NCBI RefSeq assembly: GCF_000802225.1
Contig: NZ_JTDI01000002.1
Coordinates: forward strand, 144,501-208,500
Direction of reading: 5' to 3'
DNA from: Novosphingobium malaysiense
GTDB taxonomy: Bacteria > Pseudomonadota > Alphaproteobacteria > Sphingomonadales > Sphingomonadaceae
Length of the DNA: 64,000 nt
The position numbers and the translations under genes were made by a program. Shown piece by piece: positions 1-10,881 of this stretch (its first letter is position 1; each line of letters opens with the position of its first letter). Below the pieces are notes generated by a model. It did no database searches and was not told the origin of the DNA. It worked only from the letters and a program-made list of their open reading frames with translations.

Positions 1-431
1 CCTATGGCGCGCGCGAATACGAATCGCTGGCGTGCGGCGGGTACTTCTGGGGCATTGCGCAGGACAGCGCCTTCCACGCCATAGCCATGGGCGAGGGACG
101 CGAGGCGCGCTCGATCGGCGGCTTCATCTGGAAGGACGGCGAGATGGCCAGCCTGATCTCGGGCCGCCGCGAAGTGCTGGAATGGGGCGAGTTCGGCCCT
201 GCCAGGGTGCTCTGGGAAGCGAAGGATCAGCTCGGGCGCAGCATGGAGGCGACCGGGTGGATCGATCCGGGCCTCGTCTTCACCGGCTATACCGACCATA
301 CCGTGGTCTGGTCGCTCGTCCGCTGGGATTGGGACGGCGTCGAGCACTGGGGCGACAACCAGGAATTCTCGCCCGCCGAACGCTTCCGCCGCATCGCGCG
401 CGGCGAGATTGCACTGGGGAGCGAGGCATGA
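1..431 (+). CDS. C-terminal part of an unidentified protein (5' truncated by window edge)
   Basis: The frame is open from base 3 to the TGA at 429-431, and codons upstream of the first ATG (87) continue the same protein-like sequence (YGAREYESLACGGYFWGIAQ), so the gene begins before the window. The visible 142 residues are rich in Trp, Gly and Asp, with a HWGDNQEFSPAERFRRI segment near the end, and contain no transmembrane stretch. I do not recognise the family with certainty; it resembles the beta-rich, Trp-rich DUF7064-like proteins often seen in sphingomonads, but this is a weak impression. Its stop overlaps the next start (ATGA), so the two genes are probably cotranscribed. Confidence 0.6.
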   Translation, partial: YGAREYESLACGGYFWGIAQDSAFHAIAMGEGREARSIGGFIWKDGEMASLISGRREVLEWGEFGPARVLWEAKDQLGRSMEATGWIDPGLVFTGYTDHTVVWSLVRWDWDGVEHWGDNQEFSPAERFRRIARGEIALGSEA

Positions 432-1114
432 GCCGGTTGGGCCAGATCGTCGTCGTCAACGGCACCTCCGGCTCGGGCAAGTCGACGACCTGCGAGCTGT
501 TCCAGAAACGGCAGGACGACTACTGGCTGCTCTACGGGATCGACCATTTCACCGCGAACACGCTGCCGGCGAAGTTCGGCCATCATGGTCCGCGCGCGAG
601 CGAGGGGATCGAGGCAGTGCCGGTCGATCCTGCCGATCCCGACGGACCGCTTCGCTGGCGTTTCGGCCCCAAGGGCACGGCGGCCTTCGCGGCCATGCAC
701 GAATGGATGGCGGCCAGTGCGCGGCAGGGTCTCAACGTGGTGTTCGATCACCTGCTGATGAGCGACCCGCCGGTCCTGCAGGACCTCGTGCGCCGCACCG
801 AGGGGCTGCCGGTGCTGCTCGTCACGCTCAAACCGCCCTTCGACGTGCTCGAACGTCGCGTGGCCGAGCGGCGCATGGACAAGAAGATCCCCGTCGATCT
901 GCTCGGCGAGGATGCCGTGAAGAAGATTATCGACCGCCTCACGCGCTTGCGGCCCTGGTTCTACGAGGAAGTGTACCGCAACGAGCTGGCCGACCTGACC
1001 ATCGACACTTCGGTCCATGACCCGGAAGAAGTCTGTGCGATGATCGAGGAGCGGCTGGCCAAGGGGCCCGGCACGGCGTTCGACGAGTTGCGCCGCCTCC
1101 ACGCCGCCGCCTGA
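428..1114 (+). CDS. Chloramphenicol phosphotransferase-like P-loop kinase
   Basis: This 228-residue soluble protein starts at the ATG overlapping the upstream stop. Residues 12-20 form a Walker A loop (GTSGSGKST), followed by GIDHF and, later, VVFDHLL and PPFDVLERRVAERR segments. That order (P-loop, Asp-His early, FDH around residue 105, a lid-like arginine-rich region) matches the chloramphenicol 3-O-phosphotransferase (CPT) family, which phosphorylates hydroxyl groups of small molecules with ATP. The family is also used for generic zeta-toxin/AAA-like kinases, so the substrate is unknown and drug resistance should not be assumed. It is the last gene before a bidirectional terminator. Confidence 0.7.
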   Translation: MSRLGQIVVVNGTSGSGKSTTCELFQKRQDDYWLLYGIDHFTANTLPAKFGHHGPRASEGIEAVPVDPADPDGPLRWRFGPKGTAAFAAMHEWMAASARQGLNVVFDHLLMSDPPVLQDLVRRTEGLPVLLVTLKPPFDVLERRVAERRMDKKIPVDLLGEDAVKKIIDRLTRLRPWFYEEVYRNELADLTIDTSVHDPEEVCAMIEERLAKGPGTAFDELRRLHAAA

Positions 1115-1133
1115 GCCGGGCGGACACAAAGAA

Positions 1134-1164
1134 GGGGCGGGACATCGCTGTGACGGCCCGCCCC
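1134..1164. terminator. Bidirectional rho-independent terminator
   Basis: GGGGCGGG at 1134-1141 pairs perfectly with CCCGCCCC at 1157-1164 across a 15-nt loop. On the plus strand it is followed by TGTCTTTTG, and on the minus strand by TTCTTTGTG. It lies between two convergent genes and can serve both the kinase gene and the TonB-dependent receptor gene. Confidence 0.75.
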
Positions 1165-1187
1165 TGTCTTTTGCGTTCGAAGAAAGC

Positions 1188-3659
1188 TTACCAGGCCGTC
1201 GGCTTGAGCGTCAGGCGCAGGAACACTTCGCGGCCCCGATCCGGGATACAGGCCAGCTCGTCGACACCGGCGGCGTTGCGCTTGTCCAGACCGGTCAGCG
1301 GCGAGAGGAAGATCTGCCCTGTCGCACCCGAGAAGTTGGTGCAGTTGCCGGCGGTGTACTTGTTGAAGATGTTGTTGCCGATCAGCGCGATGCTCCAGGC
1401 TTCGTTCTGTGCGCCGAAGTTGAGGTGCGCGTTGAACTTGGCGAAGCCCTCCTGGTAGAAATCGGGGCGGTTCTTGCCGAGGTCGGTGAGGAACTTCGAC
1501 GAGTACTGCACGTTGCCACCGATCCCCAGCCGGAAGTCGCGTCCCACGTCTGTGCTGTAATCGAGCCCGGCATTGATCGACCAGTTCGGCGCCTTGGGGA
1601 GCGGCAATCCGGCAAGGTTCTGCGAGGAATAGCGGATGAAATCGCCCGTGCTTTGATCGACCACGTAATTGCCCGCGGCGATCTCGCCGGGATCGGTGAC
1701 GACGTACGGCAACTGGTCGCAGCCATCCTGGATCCGCTGTCCGCCCCAGCAGGGCGCATTGGGGAAGTCGGTGAAGCGGGCGTGGTTCCAGTTGACGCTG
1801 AGGGTGGCGGTCAGTCCGTCCAGCGACGGCGGACGATAGGTCAGGTCGAAATCGACGCCATAAACCTTGGACTTGCCGGCATTGATCGTGTGGATTTGCG
1901 GAATGCCGCCGGCGGCCACTTCGTTGGCGCCGACCTGCAGATCGCTGTATTTGTAGTAGTAGAACGCGGTGTTCACCAGCAGTGACCGGTCGGCAAGGCG
2001 CGCCTTTACACCCACTTCGCCGCCGCGGACGCGTTCGTCACCGAAAGAGTTGTCCTGCCCCGGATAGGGCGGTGCGGTCATGATGAAAGAGCCCGACTTG
2101 TAGCCCTGCTTGAGCGCGCCGAAGATCGTGAGATCGTCGGTAGGCGTGTAGGTGATCGTGAGTTCGGGCGACCAGTTCTTCGACCGCAGCGTCGGGTTGG
2201 CCAGCGAGATCGGCGTTGGCGTTGCGTAGAGTCCGCTCAGCGAAGAGGCATCGTCATGCCGCTTTTCGTCGGTGTAGCGCACACCTGCGGCGATCTCGAG
2301 TGTTTCGACCGGCTTGTAGCGCAGCTGTCCGAATACCGATTTCGCCTTGATGCTGACGTCGTTGATGCCCGCTGCCAGCGTTGTGTAGGCAGGGTTGATG
2401 AAATAGGCGAGGTTGCCGCCGACGTAGACGCGGTTGCTGACGTTCGCGTCCTGGTAGAACCCGCCGAGCAGGAAGTTCAACGGCGTGTTGAAATCCGACT
2501 GGATGCGGATTTCCTGGGTGAAATCGCGGCGCTTGAAGTGGTTGTCGGCGATCAGCGAGGGACCGGCATAACCGGAATTGACGCCGTTGAGCAGGCCATC
2601 GACCACGGTATGATAATACCCGGTGGTAGAATCGATGCTGATCCCCGAATCGAAATTGTACTGCAGTTCGAGCGTTCCGAAGTTGGTCTTGTACTTCATG
2701 AACGGCACGCCGTTGTTGCGTACCCCCGGAAACGCTGCGGGATCGAGATTGACCACGTAAAGGGTGCGGTCCACCTTGCAGTCGTCGGCCGGGTTGATGA
2801 AGGGAATGCCCGCGGGCGCGCCGTTGCCGTCGGGGCAACTGCCGATCGGCGCGCTGCCGCCGGTGATGTCCTTCTGCGTCGTGTTCATCTTCAGGCGCGC
2901 GCTGAAGTTGTAGATCGGCTTCCACACCACTGTGCCGCGCACGATGTATTCCTCGCCGCCGTTGTAGCGCGTGCTCGAGGGCGTGACGGCACCGGTTCCG
3001 GGCAGCGCCGTGGCCTTGTTGATGAAGTAGCCGTCTTCCTTCTGGTACATGCTGGCCACGCGAATGCCGAGCGTATCGCCCAGGGGCGCCGACATGATCA
3101 ATTCGCCGCGTTTCTGACGGGCCTCGAACCCGTAGCTGGCGCGCGCGATGAGCTCGACCTCGTCGCCCGGATCGGCCGTATGCACCGCGATGACCCCGCC
3201 GGGGCTGTTCTTGCCGTAGAACAGCGCCTGGGGGCCCTTGAGCACCTCGACCTGAGCCATGTCGAAGAAACCGACAGAGTAGCTGGCGCCTTGCGTGAGC
3301 TGGAGGCCGTCGATGTTGAGCGAAACCGACTGGTCTACGCCGGCATCGAGCGAACTGGTGCCCACGCCGCGCAGGGAAATTTGTGCCCCGACGGTGAGCA
3401 CGTTGTTGCCGATCTGCAGGCCCGTCACCTGCTGGGTGATGTTGTCGATACTGGTGACCTGCCGGTTCTCCAGAATTTCCGGTGTGATCACGGTTTCGAC
3501 GACAGGCACTTTCAACACCGATTCCTGCCGCTTGCGGGCCGTAACGATGATATCGCCGTTCTCGATCCGGGGGCTGTCGTTCGACGCCTGGGCATGGACC
3601 GGGTTTGCGCTGATGATTGCGCCGACGGATGCGGCGGCCAGCAGAACGCACTTGTGCAT
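1188..3659 (-). CDS. TonB-dependent outer-membrane receptor
   Basis: An 823-residue beta-barrel receptor that would import a ligand across the outer membrane using TonB-ExbB-ExbD energy. The ATG at 3659 is preferred because GGGGAGAG lies just upstream and it begins a clean signal peptide (MHKCVLLAAASVGAIISANPVHA). A TonB-box/plug start follows (GDIIVTARKRQESVLKVP), then plug motifs ISLRGVGTSS, VEVLKGPQALFYGKNSPGGVIAV, and a long barrel ending in FLRLTLKPTAW. The last residue is Trp rather than the commoner Phe. The ligand cannot be read from the sequence. It is divergent from a fused 5-oxoprolinase, 226 bp away, so a related N-containing substrate is possible but unproven. Confidence 0.93.
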   Translation of the reverse strand: MHKCVLLAAASVGAIISANPVHAQASNDSPRIENGDIIVTARKRQESVLKVPVVETVITPEILENRQVTSIDNITQQVTGLQIGNNVLTVGAQISLRGVGTSSLDAGVDQSVSLNIDGLQLTQGASYSVGFFDMAQVEVLKGPQALFYGKNSPGGVIAVHTADPGDEVELIARASYGFEARQKRGELIMSAPLGDTLGIRVASMYQKEDGYFINKATALPGTGAVTPSSTRYNGGEEYIVRGTVVWKPIYNFSARLKMNTTQKDITGGSAPIGSCPDGNGAPAGIPFINPADDCKVDRTLYVVNLDPAAFPGVRNNGVPFMKYKTNFGTLELQYNFDSGISIDSTTGYYHTVVDGLLNGVNSGYAGPSLIADNHFKRRDFTQEIRIQSDFNTPLNFLLGGFYQDANVSNRVYVGGNLAYFINPAYTTLAAGINDVSIKAKSVFGQLRYKPVETLEIAAGVRYTDEKRHDDASSLSGLYATPTPISLANPTLRSKNWSPELTITYTPTDDLTIFGALKQGYKSGSFIMTAPPYPGQDNSFGDERVRGGEVGVKARLADRSLLVNTAFYYYKYSDLQVGANEVAAGGIPQIHTINAGKSKVYGVDFDLTYRPPSLDGLTATLSVNWNHARFTDFPNAPCWGGQRIQDGCDQLPYVVTDPGEIAAGNYVVDQSTGDFIRYSSQNLAGLPLPKAPNWSINAGLDYSTDVGRDFRLGIGGNVQYSSKFLTDLGKNRPDFYQEGFAKFNAHLNFGAQNEAWSIALIGNNIFNKYTAGNCTNFSGATGQIFLSPLTGLDKRNAAGVDELACIPDRGREVFLRLTLKPTAW

Positions 3660-3885
3660 GTATTTCTCTCCCCTCCACTGTATATCTTTCACGCCGTCCA
3701 CGAAGGGAACGGAATGAAGTCAAAGGCTTGGATCTTTCGGCCAGCTCTATGACGAGGCATCTGTCTAGCGCATCTTTCGCTCGGTCGATTTTCCGTGCGG
3801 GCAACACGCGTTGACTTGCGGTGCGCAGATGGCGCCTATTGCGTGCAGGATCACGTCGGGGATCAGGCCGGGATAGGGCCTTGGA

Positions 3886-7506
<3,621 letters not shown>

Positions 7507-7513
7507 GCCACAT

Positions 7514-7586
7514 CCGTTCATGTCGAGCGAAGTCGAGACACGCTAACCCAGCGCTGACGTGTCTCGACTTCGCTCGACATGAACGG
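7514..7586. repeat. Perfect 29-bp inverted repeat (palindromic intergenic element A)
   Basis: Arms at 7514-7542 and 7558-7586 are exact reverse complements of each other, with a 15-nt loop. The arm begins CCGTTCATGTCGAGC. A related, decayed copy lies at 10749-10811. The element sits just after the oxoprolinase stop and could fold as a terminator-like hairpin, but it lacks a T-run and looks more like a dispersed palindromic repeat. Confidence 0.85.
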
Positions 7587-7601
7587 TGCCTATGCACGTT
7601 C

Positions 7602-7679
7602 CGTCATCCCAGCGCAGGCTGGGATCGCTGGCAGCGTGGCGCGAGGTCGATAGCGGTCCCAGCCTGCGCTGGGATGACG
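7602..7679. repeat. Perfect 23-bp inverted repeat (palindromic element B)
   Basis: Arms at 7602-7624 (beginning CGTCATCCCAGCGC) and 7657-7679 are exact reverse complements, separated by 32 nt. Its sequence differs from element A directly beside it. It ends 12 bp short of the GNAT gene stop, so in the convergent gap it may also stop transcription. Confidence 0.8.
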
Positions 7680-7691
7680 AGCGAGCGAGGC

Positions 7692-7982
7692 TTACGCCTT
7701 TACGTCCGCCCATTCCGGATGCTTCTTGAACGCGGCGACGACGTAGCTGCACACCGGGCCGATCTTGAAGTCGTTCTCGCGCGCATCGGCAACCATCGCT
7801 TCCACCAGCCTTGCGGCAACGCCGCGACCGCCGATGACGGGCGGCACCAGCGTGTGCTCGGCATAGTGAACCCCGCCGCGGTCGGCCCAGGTCAGACGGC
7901 CGATCGCGTCGCTGTCCGCCACGTGGGCATGGTATTCGCCGGAGGGTCCGTTTTCGTGCTTGGTGATTGTCACGCCGACCAT
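7692..7982 (-). CDS. Small GNAT-type N-acetyltransferase (COG2388-like)
   Basis: A 96-residue protein containing the compact GNAT core of the COG2388/YjdJ type: VTITKHENGPSGEYHAHV, then HTLVPPVIGGRGVAARLVEAMVADAR (the acetyl-CoA pyrophosphate-binding region), then the typical ending FKIGPVCSYVVAAFKKHPEWADV. The ATG at 7982 is chosen over one eight codons upstream because GAGGAG lies seven bases before it. The acceptor is unknown in this family. It is divergent from the threonine aldolase gene, with only about 60 bp between the two starts. Confidence 0.82.
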   Translation of the reverse strand: MVGVTITKHENGPSGEYHAHVADSDAIGRLTWADRGGVHYAEHTLVPPVIGGRGVAARLVEAMVADARENDFKIGPVCSYVVAAFKKHPEWADVKA

Positions 7983-8041
7983 GGGCTTCTCCTCGATACG
8001 TTCCAATGCTTGACGACGGGCGCGCCGCCTCGCAGGGGCAT

Positions 8042-9043
8042 ATGGTCATGCAATTCCTCTCCGACAACGCCGCCGCCGTTCATCCCGCCGTCTGGAAGGC
8101 GATGATGGCCGCCGACGCCGCCGATGCGCCCTATGACAACGACGCGCTGAGCCGCGAGCTCGACTCGGCGTTCTCGGCGCTGCTCGGCCGCGAGTGCGCT
8201 GCGCTGTGGGTGGCGACGGGCACAGCGGCGAACTGCCTGGCGCTCGCCTCGATGGCACAGCCGCACGGCGGCGTGGTCTGCCACCGCGAGGCGCATATCG
8301 AGATGGACGAGGCCGGCGCCCCCGGCTTCTATCTTCACGGGGCCAAGCTGCTGCTGGCCGATGGAGCAAGCGCAAAGGTCACGCCCGAATCCGTGGCCGC
8401 GGTGATCGATCCCATTCGCGACGACGTGCATCAGGTCCAGCCCCATGCCCTGTCGATCACGCAGGCCAGCGAATACGGCTGCGTCTACCGGCCGCGCGAA
8501 GTGGCCGAGCTGGCAACTCTGGCGAGAGAGCGCGGCCTCGGCTTCCACATGGACGGCGCGCGTTTCGCCAATGCTGTGGCTTTCCTCGACTGCGCGCCGG
8601 GCGAGGCCTGCGCCGGCGTCGATGCGCTCAGCTTCGGGTTCGTGAAAAACGGCGGGCTGGGGGCCGAGGCGATCGTGTTCTTCGATCCCGAGGCTGCGCG
8701 GATGATCCGCTATCGCCGCAAGCGGGCCGGGCACCTCCAGTCGAAGGGCCGTTTCCTCGCCGCGCAGATCCTCGCCATGCTCGAGAACGACGTGTGGCTG
8801 AGCAACGCCCGCGCCGCCAATGCCGCGGCGACCGAGATTGCACGCGCCGCCGGAGACCGCCTGCTGCATCCGGTCGAGGCGAACGAAGTGTTCCTGTCGT
8901 GCACCATTGCCGAGCGCGAGGCGCTGCGCACGCAGGGCTTCGGCTTCTACGACTGGGGCACGGACGCGGCGCGGCTAGTGACGGCCTGGAATGCGCAGGA
9001 CGAGCATGTTTCGGCGCTGGCGCAGGCCATCGCAGGCTTGTGA
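8042..9043 (+). CDS. Low-specificity threonine aldolase family (PLP enzyme)
   Basis: A 333-residue fold-type I PLP enzyme of the beta-eliminating lyase/threonine aldolase family, which cleaves L-threonine or allo-threonine to glycine and acetaldehyde. It starts with FLSDNAAAVHPAVWKAM, has the substrate/cofactor region WVATGTAANCLALASM, HREAHIEMDEAG and LGFHMDGARFANA (PLP-nitrogen Asp), and carries the Schiff-base Lys at about 202 in SFGFVKNGGLGAEA. The ATG at 8042 or 8048 is the likely start, with AGGGG at 8033-8037; the open frame extends further upstream without a better ribosome-binding site. The permease gene follows after 10 bp. Confidence 0.88.
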   Translation: MVMQFLSDNAAAVHPAVWKAMMAADAADAPYDNDALSRELDSAFSALLGRECAALWVATGTAANCLALASMAQPHGGVVCHREAHIEMDEAGAPGFYLHGAKLLLADGASAKVTPESVAAVIDPIRDDVHQVQPHALSITQASEYGCVYRPREVAELATLARERGLGFHMDGARFANAVAFLDCAPGEACAGVDALSFGFVKNGGLGAEAIVFFDPEAARMIRYRRKRAGHLQSKGRFLAAQILAMLENDVWLSNARAANAAATEIARAAGDRLLHPVEANEVFLSCTIAEREALRTQGFGFYDWGTDAARLVTAWNAQDEHVSALAQAIAGL

Positions 9044-9053
9044 GCCGGGTACG

Positions 9054-9968
9054 ATGAGCGGGGTTGCCGCGCCTTCCATGCTGCGACCGGCGGTGGCGCT
9101 GCCGTTTCTGCTGGTCTGCCTGATCTGGGGCTCGACCTGGTGGGTGATCACCGGGCAGATCGGCGACGTGCCGGCAAGCTGGTCGGTCGCCTGGCGCTTT
9201 GTCCTGGCGACGCCGGCGATGTTCGCGGTGGCGCTGGCGATGGGCAGGAGTCTGAATCTGGGGGCGGCGGGGCAGAAGCTCGCCTTCTTCGTCGGCGTGA
9301 CCCAGTTCTGCGGCAACTACAACTTCGTCTACCGGGCGGAACTGCACCTGACCTCGGGTATCGTCGCGGTCATGATCGGGCTGATGCTCGTGCCCAATAC
9401 CATTCTCGGGCGCTTTCTGCTCAATCAGGTCATCACCCGGCGCTTTGCCTTCGGCAGCGTCATCGCGATTGCCGGGATCGCCTTGCTCCTGCTGCACGAG
9501 GCGCGCGAGGCGCCGGTGCAGGGCAAGGTTTTCCTCGGCGTCGGGTTTGCACTGATCGCGATGCTCTGCGCCTCGGTATCCAACGTGATGCAGGCGAACG
9601 AGGTCGGGCAGCGGCTGCCGATGGTGAGCCTGCTGGCCTGGGCGATGCTCTACGGCACGATCTGCAATGTCATGATCGCCTGGTTTACAGCGGGGCCGCC
9701 GGTCGTGCCTGCGAGCCTCGACTACTGGCTCGGCACCGGATACCTCGCGCTGTTCGGCTCGGTAGTGACGTTCCCGCTCTATTACACGCTGATTCGCCAG
9801 CTCGGCGCTGGCAAGGCAGCGTACAACGGCGTGGCCGTGGTCGTGATCGCGATGCTGTTTTCGACCGTGCTCGAAGGCTACCGCTGGACGCCGGTTGCGG
9901 TGTCGGGGGCGCTGCTTTCCATGGTCGGGCTCATCGTCGCCCTCAGCGCGCGCAGGCCTGCCGCGTAG
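9054..9968 (+). CDS. EamA/DMT-superfamily permease
   Basis: A 304-residue inner-membrane protein with about ten hydrophobic segments arranged as two EamA repeats. The first begins with LPFLLVCLIWGSTWWVI, the typical EamA opening with its GSTW motif. The second half starts around the GVGFALIAMLCASVSNVMQ segment. DMT proteins export metabolites or amino acids; the cargo here is unknown, although tight linkage to threonine aldolase makes an amino acid plausible. The ATG at 9054 begins 10 bp after the aldolase stop; a second ATG eight codons in is possible. Its last 91 bp overlap the oppositely oriented next gene. Confidence 0.88.
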   Translation: MSGVAAPSMLRPAVALPFLLVCLIWGSTWWVITGQIGDVPASWSVAWRFVLATPAMFAVALAMGRSLNLGAAGQKLAFFVGVTQFCGNYNFVYRAELHLTSGIVAVMIGLMLVPNTILGRFLLNQVITRRFAFGSVIAIAGIALLLLHEAREAPVQGKVFLGVGFALIAMLCASVSNVMQANEVGQRLPMVSLLAWAMLYGTICNVMIAWFTAGPPVVPASLDYWLGTGYLALFGSVVTFPLYYTLIRQLGAGKAAYNGVAVVVIAMLFSTVLEGYRWTPVAVSGALLSMVGLIVALSARRPAA

Positions 9969-10723
9969 TCGGGATAGCGTGGCTGCCATTGCAGCACGCG
10001 CCTGGCCTTGCCGTTGGCGACGCGGCGGTTCTCGGCATAGAAGCCACGCGCCATCGGCGAGAGCCCGGCTTCGTCGAGCGTCTGCAGCGGCGGCGGGGTC
10101 ACGCCGAGCAGGCGACAGGCTTCCTCCACGACATGGTTCTGCGGGCAGGGCAGATTGTCCGCGAGGTTGTAGGCGCCCGCCGGCGCCTGAAGCCCCGCGA
10201 TCACCCCGGCGGCAATGTCCTCCACATGCACGCGACTGAATACCTGACCGGGCAGGTCTATCCGGTGGGCCTTGCCCGCCTGCACGCGCTCCAGCATCGA
10301 GCGGCCGGGGCCGTAGATGCCGGGAAGGCGATAAACGCGCGCGCCGAGCGCCAGCCATGCCGCGTCGGCCTCGCTGCGCGCCGTGCGGCGGCCGGTGCCG
10401 GTGGGCGAACTTTCATCGACCCAGGCGCCGCCGGCATCGCCATAGACCCCGGTCGAGGAGAGATAGGACAGCGCCTTGCCTTTCAGCGCCTCGCCGTAGC
10501 GGTCGAGCACCGGATCGAGCGGTTCGCCGCGCGATTCCTTTCCCGGCGGCACCGAAGACAGCACATGGTCGGCATCCGCCAATGCGAGGCGCACTGACCC
10601 TTCGTCATCGAACGAGAGCGTGCCGTCGCTGCCGGTCGAGACGACTTCCCAGCCGAGCGATTCGAGATGCGATGCGATGACCTTGGCGGTGTAGCCGAGG
10701 CCGAAGATGAATAGGCGGGACAT
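9878..10723 (-). CDS. SDR-family NAD(P)-dependent epimerase/reductase-like protein (YeeZ type)
   Basis: A 281-residue atypical short-chain dehydrogenase. The N-terminus LFIFGLGYTAKVIA is the dinucleotide-binding turn, with VLSSVPPG later. LSYLSSTGVYGDAGGAWVDESSPT and YRLPGIYGPGRSMLERVQAG match extended SDR proteins of the YeeZ group. The catalytic YxxxK is not intact; the region after the VYG motif reads RTARSEADAAWLALG, so enzymatic activity is uncertain. The gene converges on the EamA permease and overlaps it by 91 bp. No clear ribosome-binding site precedes the ATG. Confidence 0.82.
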   Translation of the reverse strand: MSRLFIFGLGYTAKVIASHLESLGWEVVSTGSDGTLSFDDEGSVRLALADADHVLSSVPPGKESRGEPLDPVLDRYGEALKGKALSYLSSTGVYGDAGGAWVDESSPTGTGRRTARSEADAAWLALGARVYRLPGIYGPGRSMLERVQAGKAHRIDLPGQVFSRVHVEDIAAGVIAGLQAPAGAYNLADNLPCPQNHVVEEACRLLGVTPPPLQTLDEAGLSPMARGFYAENRRVANGKARRVLQWQPRYPDYAAGLRALRATMSPTMESSAPDTATGVQR

Positions 10724-10748
10724 GGGGAAGGGTGATAGCGATCCCCGC

Positions 10749-10811
10749 CCGTTCGTGTCGAGCGCAGTCGAGACACGCCGGCGCTACCGTGACTACGCAC
10801 GACACGAACGG
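10749..10811. repeat. Degenerate copy of palindromic element A
   Basis: The left arm 10749-10777 differs from the element A arm at 7514-7542 at only two positions. The right arm is damaged: only 10800-10811 pairs with the start of the left arm, as though about five bases were lost from the middle. It lies between the divergent SDR and pepN genes. Confidence 0.7.
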
Positions 10812-10881
10812 AGGGCGCCGCGCGAACGAAATTTCACACCCATCCGCTGGCAATCGCTTCGCGAGGTTCTAAGTAGGCAAA

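Noticed and set aside
428..1114. Reading the CPT-like kinase as a chloramphenicol-resistance gene
   Set aside because: The family is broad and only the P-loop kinase fold is evident; there is no resistance context.
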